Shown: positions 46,663-59,562, counted from the stretch's first letter. The stretch is 64,000 bases of DNA from Magnolia sinica (GCF_029962835.1 NC_080590.1:59022001-59086000), one strand, 5' to 3'. Numbers and translations are program-made. Notes: generated by a model not told the origin, from the letters alone.

Positions 46663-48518
46663 TGTGCTGGTTCAGAAGATATCAATCAAAGGTCAGGCTC
46701 TCTCAAATGGCACAGGTAACTAATGGTATATAAAGCATAACATTCAAAGGCATTTTCAAATCTTTATGACAAGATAAAATGAGGGAACAAAACTAAACAG
46801 TCATTATTAAAACTGGATAACTGATGCCTCATAATACAAAAGCAAATCCATAATCACAACTAAGCTACAAAGTTTGGATTTGGGAAAATTCAGCTAGGAA
46901 TTATTTGAAATTCAGAGAGAGAGAGCAAAATCTATGGAAAGATTGACAATTAAATGAGAAATAAAAATCATTGTTAGCTTTTTCTCCTTCTAATTTATAA
47001 ATAATTATCGGGTATATATTAATCAGATATTCTTTTTTAAGAATTTACTGAATAAATTTAATATTATTCCATATTTAGCTGAGCATTCATGAAAGGAAGA
47101 AAAAAAAAGGTTTCCTTTGTTTTTCTGAAAAATTTGGAAATAAATTTGCGAGTCTTTTTAGAAATAATGCTGAATTTTTACGACTGTGATTAGAAGAATG
47201 AATGTGTGATTTCGTTCAAATTGCCCATGATACTTGCACAAAAAGGGCTTCATATTCCAACAGAAAAAAGAAGAAAGCAGATAAAACACACCAACAGGTT
47301 ACAACATAGCAGCAAGAATGCAACGAAGCAGTGAATCTTTTTGTTGAGGAAAAAATTCCAGACAGTCCAGACGGAAAGAAAGGATGAGAAAGATTCAGAA
47401 CTATACAATAGAGAATAAAGAACGAACACCACATCTACAAATAATATTCAGACGGGAGTGTACTACGAAATGAGTTTGCCACAGAAAGTACACACAGAAT
47501 CATATACATTAATCCAAACTGGAAGGACCCCACCATGAATGGATTATAGCCTTAATCTGTTCATCAAATGTATAATGTCCATCCACAATGGGGTCCATGA
47601 TTTGTGGACGCTCTGGATTGTTGTACATGTATGAAATGTGTATTGCAGGTGTTGCCAACACTCTGTAAGTGTAGATCTGCAAGCTAAAACTCGATTGTGC
47701 CATAATAACAAACACAAAACCACGAATTCAAAAGATCTGCTAAGTTAAATGAACGAACTAGAGCTAATACATGCAACAGAAATCAAATCTGATTTTATCT
47801 GAACTGTGAAGCACGGAAAGCTACAAATCAGAGAAACAAAGACAACCATAGATCCAGAAAACATTAAAAAAAAAAATAAATCCAACGGAATGAAATCGAT
47901 ATAGCTAGATCCAGCGCTTCTAAGCAGCTTTTGAGCCAGATATATAAGTCTTGACATATCCAGATCCGAATCTACGGCTTAAAAACACAGATCGGCAAAG
48001 AAAACAGCATAAAAAGGAGAAAATTCGAAGTAAAGGTAAAAATAAGAACAAATCAAGTATCCACCATTGAAAAGAACAAACTCAAAACGCACTACCAGAA
48101 GATCTTTCAGGAAACGAAGAAATCCAACGAGATCACGTAAATGAGCAGATCTGCAGTCTAATGCCTGAAACCTCGAGAAAAACGAATCCGAAGCTTGAAA
48201 AAGAGCAGAAAAACAGTAAATCTTCCAACAAATCGAAGAAGTGAGAAGAAGTTCATGTAAAGAGAGTCTAGATCAGATCTAGACCGTTAAGTCACGAGAA
48301 AAACGCGAAGAAATGCAGCACTGACCAGAAGAGCCCCTGAAAAGCAAATCGAGGCGGAAAAACGAGGATATGGGAAGAAAGCAGAAGTAAATAACGGGAA
48401 AATCCGAAACGAGAGGAAGAAAGAGCGGATAAAGCATACCGTTTCGGAGAAAGAACCGGGAAGCTTTGGACTGCTTCTATACGAGAGAGGGTAGGGAGAG
48501 GAGAGAGAAGAGAGGCAC
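46663..48518 (-). promoter_or_regulatory. Methionine synthase leader: 5' untranslated exon and long leader intron
   Basis: Downstream of the TATA box on the minus strand a CT-rich segment ends CCGAAACG/GTATGC at 48440/48439, a good donor. A plausible acceptor is CTGAACCAG just before CACAATGG at the start codon. The implied leader intron is about 1.77 kb and lacks reading frames or repeats of note. Long leader introns are common in highly expressed plant housekeeping genes. The exact transcription start (about 48515) is inferred. Confidence 0.6.
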
Positions 48519-48546
48519 GAGTGAGATATAACGAGTTTCCTGGCCT

Positions 48547-48553
48547 TTATATA
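48547..48553 (-). promoter_or_regulatory. TATA box of methionine synthase
   Basis: TATATAA on the minus strand within CTTTTATATAAAGGCC, followed about 30 bp downstream by a pyrimidine-rich leader (CTCTTCTCTCTCCTCTCCC), the usual plant core-promoter layout. Confidence 0.65.
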
Positions 48554-48596
48554 AAAGAGAGGAGCAAACCTAGATCTGCAATCTTTTGTTATTTTT

Positions 48597-49127
48597 CGAA
48601 CGCGGATTGCGTCCTACCACCGCCCGTCTCCAGTTACGAACGGGCAGGAGCTTTGAGTGACCACCGTGATGTATGGGTTTTATCCATACCTTCCATTCAT
48701 TTTTCCGTATGATTTCAGGACTACTTTTTAAATTTAGGAAAATCCAACAATCAGTTGGACCACACCACAGGAAGCAGCAGTGATAATGATTATCACCGTT
48801 GAAACTTTTCTAGGGCCCAACGTGATGTTTATTTTCCATCCAACCTATTCATAAAGTTACATGGAACCGGATGAAGAGAAAACATAAATATCAGTTCGAT
48901 CCAAAACTTCTGTGGCCCCCATATAAAATTTCAACGGTAAAAGTTTAATCCCAATTGTGTGGTCCATATATGTCTTGTATTTTCCTAGTTTTAAGTATTA
49001 TGTCCTTAAATGATACGAAAAAAATAATGGACGGTATGGATAAAACTCATACATCACGGTAACTACTCAAACATCCTGCCCGTTCCCAGCTGGAGACGGG
49101 GCGGGGGTAGGACGCAATCTGCGTTCG
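48597..49127. mobile_element. Foldback MITE, GCGGATTGC family, next to the methionine synthase promoter
   Basis: The left end CGAACGCGGATTGCGTCC and the reverse complement of the right end CGAACGCAGATTGCGTCC match. Arms continue through CCGCCCGTCTCCAG, GAACGGGCAGGA and CCGTGATGTATG. The 531-bp element is one large hairpin with no coding content. The flanks TTATTTTTC and GTGTTTTTC could be a decayed 9-bp duplication. The near end is 43 bp from the TATA box. Confidence 0.8.
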
Positions 49128-49213
49128 TGTTTTTCTCTCAAGGGTGGTTTGGTACTCGGCAAGACTATGTTTAAATGATAGTTCTTCTTCGCTTTTATTT
49201 TTTTCCCTTACAC

Positions 49214-49684
49214 ACCCCCCCAATTGTTGTCAGAAGCTCTGTAGGGCCACAGAGATTCCCGCGACAAATCCACTCCGTCCATCAGTTTTATAAGATCATG
49301 GTAGCACAAGAGTACAAAAATGATTTGGTTATAAAAATCATGTAGGCCATACCACACGAAATAGTGAGGATTGAACACCCACCATTGGAACCTTTGTGGG
49401 TGCCGCATAAGTTTTGTATCAGGATGATATTTGTCCCTGCAGTTTATCTGAGTGGTAGTAACCGTATGAACGGTTTGGATGGCATATGAACATCATGGTC
49501 AGCTTGAGGACGGCTTCAATGGTGGAAGTTTCCCTTCCAACTGTCTCCTTTGGTGTAGCCCACCTAAGTTTTGGATGTCTGATTTTTATATTTTTGTCCT
49601 ATCATCGTTTCTCAAAACTGATGGAGGGAGTGGATTTGTCACAGGCATCTCTATGGGCTCCACACAGCTTCCGACAACAGGGGG
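49214..49684. mobile_element. Foldback MITE, CCCCC-TTGTTGTC ends
   Basis: The left end CCCCCAATTGTTGTCAGAAG and the reverse complement of the right end CCCCCTGTTGTCGGAAG match, continuing through GACAAATCCACTCC and TCCATCAGTTTT. The interior is AT-balanced and non-coding. Confidence 0.7.
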
Positions 49685-49990
49685 ACCGGCGATCAGCAGC
49701 CACCCAGGGATCACTCAACACTAGCAAAGTCTTATTATACGGAGCATATCTGTGACGCCTCCAGTAGAAAATACATCTTCACATGATCGTAGATTCGTCA
49801 GGTGTCCTGCAAAACTGATGGATGGAGTGGATTTGTCACGGCCATTTCTGTGGGTTCCACACAGCTTCTGACAAGAGGTGCAGAGAATCAGCAGCCACCC
49901 AGGGATCACCAAACATCAGCAAAGTCCTATTATACAGAGCTTATTTATGCCGCCTCCCGTAGAAAATACATCTTTATATGATGGTAGAAC
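49613..49990. repeat. 197-bp tandem duplication of a MITE end plus flank
   Basis: CAAAACTGATGGA(G/T)GGAGTG starts at 49613 and again at 49810. Both copies continue through the MITE's right terminus, then CAGCAGCCACCCAGGGATCA, then TAGAAAATACATCTT. The second copy differs at perhaps 10-15% of positions. Confidence 0.8.
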
Positions 49991-50029
49991 ACTAGAACGG
50001 CTTCTATTTGAACAGTAAAAATAGGGATG

Positions 50030-50175
50030 GTTTTTTTTATTTTTTTATTTTTTATTCTAACACACACTCCGCCGTAGTGAGATTTCACCACCGATGGATA
50101 CTTGAACCCTTGACCGGGTGTTGGAACTCTTGGGAGTCTACCACCGGATTGGTTACTGCTTAGTGTAATATACAT
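50030..50175 (-). mobile_element. tRNA-derived SINE
   Basis: On the minus strand, CAATCCGGTGGTAGACTCC (A box) and AAGGGTTCAAGTATCC (B box) are followed by GTGGTGAAATCTCACTACGG and a tail of AATAAAAAAATAAA. It is the same family as the SINE at 30577 (shared GTGGTGAAAT body). Confidence 0.7.
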
Positions 50176-50296
50176 AATTTTGGGAAGAGCTCGCTCATAA
50201 AAATACAATATCTAAAAGAATTTGACTAGTAATAAGTTTCTTTTACTCGACATGACTCCGCCCAAATGACGTCAGATTCGGCGGATTGGTTGGGCT

Positions 50297-50798
50297 GGGA
50301 GCAGATTAGGTGCACCCCGACCTCCAAGATGGTGCGGCCATTACTGTCGGGCCCACGTTGATGTATGTTTTCTATATCCACATCGTCCATCAGTTCTCCC
50401 GGTCATTTTAGAGCATGAGCCAATTCTTAGGTAGACCATACTTTAGGGAATAGCGATGATTGAGCATTAATAAACCACAAAAGTTTTGGATCAAGCTTAT
50501 ATTTGTTTTATCCGTTTATGTGACCTTATCAACCGGTTGGATGGCAAATAAAAATTACCAAAATCTTATAGTGGGCCCTAGAAAGTTTCTACTAGTAGGA
50601 CCTTCCATCACCATTGTTTCCTATAGCATGGGTCACTTGAGATATAATTTTTTTAATTTTAATTTTGTGTTCATGCACTAAAACGATCAAGTAAAATGGA
50701 TGGACAATACCTCTATAAAATTCATACATCAAGGTAGACCCTACGGTACGAGCCACATCATCTTTGATGAAGCCAGGGTCGCACCTAATCCACTCCCG
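50297..50798. mobile_element. Foldback MITE, GGGAG-AGATTAGGTGC ends
   Basis: The left end GGGAGCAGATTAGGTGCACC and the reverse complement of the right end GGGAGTGGATTAGGTGCGACC match. GGGCCCACGTTGATGTATG opposes CATACATCAAGGTAGACCC, and ACATCGTCCATC opposes GATGGACAATAC. Confidence 0.75.
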
Positions 50799-52959
50799 AT
50801 TGGGATAACTCAGGCTAAAGTGCCTTAACTCTAGCCCAACCCAAAAACTAAGAAGGCCACACACGCCTAGCCCAAGCCCAGTCCAAAGCCGGGCGAGGCT
50901 TCTCAGGCCATTGCCACCCCTACGTGTGAGAGCCCATCCACCGACAAGGAGAGTGTGCACGTGAGGCACGGTGCATTCCCACGAGGCAGCGTTTTTCCAT
51001 ACTCACAAGGGCTCCTTTACTTTATCAATTTCACAAGCTTCATTTGATATTATCTGTTGTCGTTGAGGCAGTTTTCTTATTATTTCATTTACTATTAATA
51101 TAAATTGAGATTATTATTATTGTTGTTATTATTTTTGGCGTGGTAAGAGGATTTTCTGAGAAAGTTGGTGGAGGGAGTTGGTGGGAGAGTAGTGGTGGTA
51201 CACGCCTCCCCCACCAGCTTACTCAAATGGGAGAGATCTCCTTTTCTGCAATAGCATGGCAAAACTACAAAAATGCCATTGAAATTGATGAGGTGGCTGA
51301 GTAGGTGAGGTGGGCCATGTTCCACGATTGTGTAAAATAAATGTTTGCTAGGCATCAGTATGCAACACAGATGTATAAAAAGATTGTACTACGATGCTAG
51401 TTTTGCACCATTTGAAAAATGGCCGTGACACTTCACACGTACACACGGAGTAGGTGGACAGACCGTCTACATAGAGCTTAGTCGAAAAGTTAATTGCACT
51501 GAAAAAAGAACGATGTCAACTACCTATTTTATTTTAAAAAAAATTCTAATTGGGAACACTCAATATTTTATGTTTGACCGTTAATTGGATGGTCAGGGTT
51601 GCTTGATTTGGGTGATTTTAGAGACGTGCATCATCAATAATAGCACGGACAATTCGGATGGTTTAGATAGTTGTAAGTGTGCCGATGCCATGTGTTGGAC
51701 ATGAGCCTTTGGTGCTCACTTGTGGGCAACTGTTGGTAGGTGGGTCCAACGCAATTGTTCCTCGTAATGATTTCAGCTGTACATCATATGGCTTTAAAAA
51801 AAAAAAAAAAAAAAAAAAAATCCCTAAATACAAATGAGAAATTATTGTAATAAGGCCAGAGGGTTTGAATGTGATGGGAATAAGCTATGCCATATTCCAA
51901 TTCTTAATTTTATTGATTCCTGCTACTATAAAAAGAGGCATTCTTAGGTGGTAGATATCCCAGTAATTTTTTACGAGAGAAAATTAAAAGGAATAGTAAA
52001 AGAATATCAATTGGTCATTAGGCTACCTCTAGATTGTATAAGCTATTAATGGTAGTAGTTTTTTAGATCATTGGACATGGACAGTCCATATTCAGCTTTT
52101 TGCGAATGTCATTAAGATTGTGTAGATAACATCAGTCTTATGGTCCACCCATCCATGCTTATCAAAGTGGTATTAAAGCTGTTTTGGCATATCTCTAATT
52201 TATATAAATTGATTATAACACAATAAACTTTTTAATACTCGAGTATTGAAAGTCCTTAGGTGTTACTAAGTAAATTAAATTGATAAAGTACATATGTGTG
52301 TGAACACATATAACCTGCATAACTTACACTAACTGAATTCGGGAATTCCAAACTTAATAAAACTTTGAAAGACCTTATGATACACTAATTGAACAGTACA
52401 TTATCAGTTTTGGGACCCAGATCACAATATCCATCATCCATCAGGCCCACAACTCTCCATAGGATGATTTGTTGCTTGATCACATTGATCAGATCATCTG
52501 ATTTTGAAACTGACCACACAATTTCGCCCAAACTGACGTAGAGACACCTCAGACAATCGAGGGAACAATCTAAAATGATATGGGAGTGATCCTACAATTA
52601 ATTGTGTTAGTTACAATAAACAATAAATGGTTAAAAATACACATCATGTGGCCCATTTCAGGGTTGGATCCACCTCATATTTATGTACCCGGTCCAACTG
52701 GTGCTGATTGAGGTGATAGTCAGATCTAATCATCCATGTGGCCCAAAATGAGCCCCATAAAAATTAAAAGAAAAATATATAAAAAGAAAATTTAAGTTAA
52801 ACCAAGTCAGAATGGTTGACCGGGTATTGATCAGAAGATTGAAAGAAGATGAGGCTTCTTCCTCTTCCTTGTTTTTCCTACACCGTGAATTCAAACTGAA
52901 TGAGCAGAGTCTGTTCAAAAGTGGGCCACTACCATCATCCGATTGGATGATTTGGACTG
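50799..52959. other. Non-coding, AT-rich
   Basis: It contains an A23-24 run at about 51797-51820, GGCTAGGCGTGTG/TTGGGCTAGAG words at 50830-50890, and no recognisable gene. The ORFs at 50592-50969 and 51095-51355 on the minus strand look like repeat translations. Confidence 0.45.
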
Positions 52960-53260
52960 TCCATGTCGCAGCTTCGATGTCACATTCGATGGCATCGAGC
53001 TTCCATCGAAGAGTCCAGATAAAATTGGAAAACTGTCCAGCAACAAACTTTCGAATTTGCTTATTTTCTTGATGTCATCGAACCTCCTTCGATGAGATTA
53101 AACTTGGCTTTGATGGCATTAAACATGTCATCGATGAAACTAAAGAATGCACAATTATGTCTAACAACAAAATCTTATTTTTCATGATTTTAGCGATGGG
53201 ATCAAAATGGCTTCGATGGCATTGAAGATGTCATCAAATTGTCGAATTTTGTACTTCCAA
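52960..53260. repeat. Cluster of TCGATGGCATCGA-like palindromes
   Basis: TTCGATGTCACATTCGATGG, ATGTCATCGAACC, TTTGATGGCATTAAACATG, TCATCGATGAA and TTCGATGGCATTGAAGATG recur over 300 bp in both orientations. There is no coding frame. Confidence 0.6.
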
Positions 53261-54668
53261 TTTTCTGCAATTTGTCCCCTCGATTTTCTTCCTTCTTTCT
53301 TCACTAGGTTTCTTTGGATCTTGGGTTCTTGAATTCTTTAATGTTGACCTCTATAGATTCAATCATTCACTTGGTAATTCTTTGAACACTAAATTCATGC
53401 TTTAAACATACTTTTCTTATTGGCTCTCGAAATTACCTTATAAGAGAAAACATATGTAATTAGATCAATTAAATACACTCATGTTCATAAAACCAATGTA
53501 TAACAATGGAAAAATATACAATATTTCACTCTTAACAGCAATAGAAACCCAATGTATATGACTAAAAATCCCAAGAACTAGGTTCAATAGGTAACAAGTT
53601 GCTTTGAGTGGTTAGATATCCACACTACAAGCGAATAAATTAAGAGCTACATTCCTATAATGTTGCAATGTAAAGACCTACGATGAAAATATGTAAGACA
53701 ATGTCCTAAATGAGCTTTATAACCATGATACAGTGAAATGTTTAGCTATAGGTACATTTTATATCAGCTCACCTATATGAGTGTGGAAGTGGAGCCATTT
53801 CCTATAAGAATCGGGGCATTATCTAAGACACTTATAAAATTGGGATAAAGCATAACCATAAAGTATTATCTTAGTGAGAATTTTGAGTTGTCTCCTTGTC
53901 CTAGGGTGTAGGCTCTTTCCTTTGTTGTGCTTATATAATTCTTCATGTATCGGCCCATTGAAAGTATGAAAATCTTTCTTAATCTTCCAAAAAAATGTTG
54001 TGTGTAATATGCGTGGGTTGTCATTGTGAGGGATAGTTTAAAACTATGTGTTGTTACCACCTGAAAAATCAAATATGTTTACACTTTGGAAGGTTCGAAT
54101 CTCGATGGGATCGAATGGCCTTTCAATTCTATTGAAAGAACCATTAACTAGCCATTTTATAGTTGTTTTAACACAATTTGTATAAAATGGGCATTCATTT
54201 TTTGGACATATGGATGGGTTTATGGTACAATAGAAGCCTAAGTGATTCCCCACTCATATCCCTCATTTTAAGACTCTAATCCAATGACAAGTCTTCTTCT
54301 TGAGCTTTATCACTCTAATGAGGATTCCAACCTTGATTATGAAGATGAACTTGATCTCTACATTATTCTAGAGATTAGACTTGAACCTATAGTCAAATCC
54401 TTATCTAAATTCCTTAAAACACACATCTAGGCGAATTTTTCATTGGAAAGCAACTATCTTTTTAGTTATATGAGGTTCTACCATCCTCCTATTACCTTGG
54501 TCACCTCATTGAGCTTCGCATGTAAGGTATTTATTCATGGAGTTGAACCGTCGGCATCGATGAATGTGGGAGAAATTAAGAAGCTTATTCAAGTACGAGA
54601 GAACATAAAAGAGGCATCTCAAGAAGCTGCTACAAAAAGGGCTCAATCTGTTAAGTAAGGTTGTCATT
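53261..54668. other. Non-coding; possible retroelement integrase tail at its right end
   Basis: Mostly AT-rich without features. The 71-codon frame 54443-54658 ends with IKKLIQVRENIKEASQEAA, which loosely resembles the C-terminal part of gypsy integrases (VRENIEKxNxxYAxxAN). This is weak. It immediately precedes the copia LTR start at 54669. Confidence 0.3.
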
Positions 54669-55567
54669 TGTTAGAGTAAATTTCATACTCCATTGTATAG
54701 GATTGAGTGTAGAGTTTGTGACCAAAACCTGAATAGGTACTTGTGTAGGACCTACGTTCTTTTATAGGACCGAATTCACTAGACACAGGTGCATACGTGT
54801 TAATCTCAAAGGGAGTCTCCGGTAGAAGTGTACGTAGGGCCTTGGATTAGGACCACATTTACTGGACACGCATGTGTATGTGTTAGTTTCCATGGGGAGC
54901 CTTCAGCAGGAGTGTACATAGGGCCTTGGATTAGGACCACTAGTAGTTGTTGGTTAGTCGATAGAAAATCAACTAAAGACTTTTGTAGGAGCCACCGACA
55001 CAGGTGGAAACGTGTTCCTTCGATACGGAGTGTATGTATAAGTTAATGGTTAACCTATGAGAAATCATTGTAAAGGTTAGAGGTAAACCTAATTAAAAAC
55101 CTTCGATAGTGAAATTTCAGTACAGTCGACGAGAGTGCGTCCGCCAGGAGTGAAGTAGACAAGTAGCTGAACCACTATATGTAAAGCCCGTATCTTAGGC
55201 CGTACCGTTCCTTAGACTTCCGTGATTTTCCCTGTTGAATTCCGGCAACCCATGACCTGTAATCGGCGTTTGTGCGCGACCTTAAGTCGCATCTTATAGA
55301 TCTATGTCGACTCGACTCGAAACTTATACCCTAGCGACCGCGTTGTCATCGTGGTTCTAACGCCGTGTCTCGCGTGCCGATGCGATACTTAGGCCAGGAG
55401 TTGTGGGCCTGCGTATATTCTGAAGAAACACCACGCGTTGCAAATTCAGAGAGAATCTCTACCATCTATTATATCAATCAATCAAGTACACATCCCATCA
55501 CAAGTCAAGTACCAACCCATACCCTACCCATCTCTCTCCCATTCCCAAAGTCAACTCTCTCTCTCTC

Positions 55568-57492
55568 TGTCACGCCCCAAACTCGGAAACCGGGCTCACA
55601 AAATTCCCGATCGCCGAATCTGGCGCCGACAGCCTCCGTAGAACCCCATTCTCGGCTCCCAGCACCCATTCGCCAGGTTCCGATCCTGGGATGCTAGAAG
55701 GAGGATTTTCAACATCAGTTTGATTCGTAATAAGCATAACCAAAGGCATAACCCACAAACAACAACCAAAAACTCCATCACATTTCCACTATAATCAAAA
55801 ACTTTACAAGTACAATGAGCATAAGGGAAATACAATGAAGATAGACCAAAACTCCAAAAGAAGATCAGCCACGCGTCCAAGCCTCAGCGCTGCTGCGATC
55901 CAACGTCACCTGCACGCAACGGTCGTGCATAAGCTTATAGAAAGCTTAGAGGGTGGTGAAAGTGTATGCTCAAGGTGATAATGTAGTCATGCAGTATCAG
56001 AGTAATACGAAAAATGCTAATGAATGCTAAGAATCCCATTAGCCGTACCAAGGCCATGCGGTGTAAAGAATGATGTCGGCCATACCAAGGCCATGCAATG
56101 CAAAATGCAAGTCAAGCATACAAATCCTCATCTAAGTCCACATGTCAATACGGCTCAAATCTGGAATATCACAAGGGTCTAGTACACTCCAAGCCAGATT
56201 GCCGCCTCATCGCGCGCAATAAGGTGAGTGGAAAAGACCTCACTATCCGCCTGCCAATATCGGGCTCGGCTCGTCAATAGCGGACCCATTCCTCGAGCTG
56301 GTCAGACTCAGCCTAGCATTGCCCCCTACTCTCGGGCGGGTAAGGCCGCACCCCCTTCCAACCGACCACGACACAGTGGAAAGCGCAACCGTCTGGTAAT
56401 CGGCACCCAGCGCTCATGCACCCACTCGGTCTAGACGTTGGAGCAACCTCCTGGTACCATAAGGGTTTAGGGACTTTCACCCAGGGATATCTATCGCACC
56501 CCATGTAGAACAGTATTTTCGGTATCCAATCCTGCCAACCACGATACGTCTGTGGAGGCTACGGCCCTGATGTCGCTAGGGCGTACAGTAACTATACCAC
56601 ACAATGCGAATGCATGAATCACACTATTCAGTCATGCAGCAAATCCTGCGCATATCGTGCGCTCATGTAGGGCAACACCCCCTGTACGGGAGCCCCTAAA
56701 CAATCTGCCCGAAGGCTATGCTATGATCAGTCATTTCTCATATCAAGCATACGTATGATGCATATGATCATGAATCATGGAATTAAATATGTTATACGGG
56801 GTGGATGATGTTCATAATGAAGATGGGCCTAGACGGCCTACACATTACACATATGGGCCTAACAGTGGGCCCAAGGGAAAGTCATAATGCGGACATTTAA
56901 CCACACTACACTTACAATGTGGACGTCAAACCAACATTGCTCCCAAGGCACGACTGCCACAAATATCATTTCATAAGTTATTTTGGGATCACACATTGCA
57001 ATGGACCTTAGGTACATCCATTGGGCCCTTAAATACATCAAATTAGCCAAATCATATGGGCCTTAATTCATTAAGTGGGCCACACCAATGGGCCTTATGT
57101 ACATTGCAATGGGCTATAACCCGGGGGCTTCAGAACATATCAAATAGGCCTAAGCTTATGGGCCTTACACGTGTCAAATGGGCCTCGACAGTTGGGCCCC
57201 ATATATGCATCAAATGGGCCTACTCACATTAGCCACATTTCATCTTAATGGGCCTCGACCCATGGGCCCCTAATACATTAAATGGGCCTCGACCCATGGG
57301 CTCTATATATACATTAAAGTGGGCCTCAACCATGGGCCACACGTACTGAGGTGGGCCTTACCTATATATATCAAGGTGGGCCTCAATCATGGGCCTCAAC
57401 ATTAGTAAAAGTATATACATAAAATATAGTATATAATATATATAGTATATAATATATATATACATAATACATATAATATTATATGAAATATA

Positions 57493-57541
<49 letters not shown>

Positions 57542-59562
57542 GCACACATCACAGTGGGCCCACACACTCACCACAGTGGGCCCACACACTCATCACAGTG
57601 GCTCCACGTCCACCGTCCAGGCGGACGGTGAGACTAAAACACTTACATCACTGTGGGCTCCATGTGGGGCCCACCATAATGTTTATAATCCATCCAGACC
57701 ATTGATAAGGTCACATGGGCCCAAATGAAGGGTGAAAACAAATTTCACCTTGATCCCAAACTTCTGTGGGCCCAGGAAGGGTTTCAAAGGTAAATGTTCA
57801 ATCCCACTATTTCACACGGTGTGGGCCGCCTGAGTCTTGGATCAGGCTGATTTTTGGGGTGGGCCCATGCCAGGGGGTGGCCCACCCTATGAACGGTTTA
57901 GATAGTATATAAACCGCCCAGCCCGGGCGCTGGGGCGCTGGCAGCGCTGCTGCGCTTCTGACACAGCAGCAGCGGCTGCTGTTATTTTTTTTTTTTTTTT
58001 TTTTTGATTTCCCTTTTTCTGAGGATTTTACCGGCGGGGTCCACATCCAAGCAATCCACCCCATCCAATGGCCCTCCATGGCTCTAAACAAACAAAACAA
58101 GCCCAATATTGGGCCTGTTTCGGCGTATAAAAGCAATAGGGGAGGTTTTAACGGTGAAGACCACCATTTGCTACGGTATGGCCCGCCCGAAGGTCTGATT
58201 GGTCCCATATTTCGGCTCAACGCCTAAAAGATGGTTGGGAAGGGAATGGATGGCATGGATTGAAAACATGCATCAAGGTGGGGCCTACATGAGTGGACCA
58301 TTCCAAGCTTAAGGGAAAAACTTGTATTTGTGTTTCTCCCAACAGACGTCCAGCGTCCCTGGACGCTGGACTTGGCATATAGGTTGGAGGTGGGCCCTGC
58401 TTAGGTGGGCCACCAAGTGATGGGTGGCATGGAACCACACATATAAGGTGGGCCCCACTTATAAATGGTTTGGAATAAATTCTTACCTCATGGTGGGGTC
58501 CATTCAAGTGGGCCACATAATCTCATTATTACAAAAATAAAATAAATAAAATAAATAAGATAAAAGGGAGGGAGATGGAGAGTGAGACCGTGTGATGGAG
58601 GGACCCCGGCACTATGGGCCCTCCCTTGCACTAAATCATACATCGAGTGGGTCCCATTTTATGTGGCCCATTAAAATTAAATCCAACGGTGGAGATCCCT
58701 TCTCCACCAAATTAAACGGTCTAGATGACCCTAAATATACAAGAAGATAAACATCATGATGGGGTCCATGGAGGATGGCCCCGTCATGGAATGATCATGA
58801 TGATCCAAGTGGGCCATCGGCCACATCTTAGGGTCCAAAGCGAGATCCAAACCATTGATCGGTTGGCCTCACTTGGTCCATCTTAAAAACGTCAAAAACT
58901 ATCCTATCCAAACACCCACCGCTTGATCTTCTTGCTCCCTTGGCTTCCTTAGCTCCTTGTGCTACTCTTTGATGGAGGAAGATGGGAAATGGATGGTTGA
59001 GATGAGAGATGAAGGGGTGGGAAAGGTGGACCTCACATATGAAGTTTTCTCACCAAGGGGACTCATACGTATGGATTTTTGCTTAAGGGAGGGTTTGAAA
59101 ATGAGAGAGACTTGTAAGGGAGAGAGAGAGAGAGAGTGAGATGGGTGATGGAGTGATGGGGGATGGTTTGGGTTGAAAATTGTAAAAGGAGGTATGGTTG
59201 ATGTTGAAAATGGGAAAAAGAGGAGTGGTGAGGTGGAAAGAGGGTAGACTTTTGTAAAAGGTGGAGATGGGTTGTTGTACTTAAGGTATGGGATGCTTTA
59301 ATGGTGGATTGATGGGACTAATTGTAGAGATTCCCTCGAAATCCGCAACGCGCGGTGTTTCTTCGGAATAAACGCTGATCGGCATCTTCTAGCCTGGGTA
59401 TCGGTTCGGTGCGCAAGTCACGGCGTTGGAACCGCGGCGACGACGCGGGACCTGGCTTAGGATCGTGCGCAAACACCGAATACAGTGCGAAGGTTGCCGG
59501 AATTTGACCGGAAGGACCGCGGAAGCTAACGGAACAGTACGGATTAGGACACGGGTCTTACA
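55568..59562 (-). mobile_element. Inner solo LTR (3995 bp), same family, opposite strand
   Basis: On the minus strand it starts TGTAAGACCCGTGTCC at 59562 and ends TTTGGGGCGTGACA at 55568. The start aligns with the outer LTR start: ACGCGCGGTGTTTCTTC at about 59349 is the reverse complement of the outer sequence near 55430. Bases 55568-57350 align with the reverse complement of about 61550-63299, including AGCTTATAGAAAGCTTAGAGG and CCAACATTGCTCCCAAGG. The insertion point lies in a (TC)n tract, so a target duplication cannot be read. Confidence 0.8.
57420..57545. repeat. AT-rich microsatellite: (TA)n followed by (CA)n
   Basis: TATAATATATATAG-type runs lead into about 30 bp of pure (TA)n (57500-57530) and a short (CA)n. 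It lies inside the inner solo LTR. Confidence 0.9.

Noticed and set aside
57807..58220. 137-codon minus-strand ORF
   Set aside because: It is composed of GTGGGCCC foldback sequence and a lysine run from poly(T); it lies in the inner solo LTR and has no domain.
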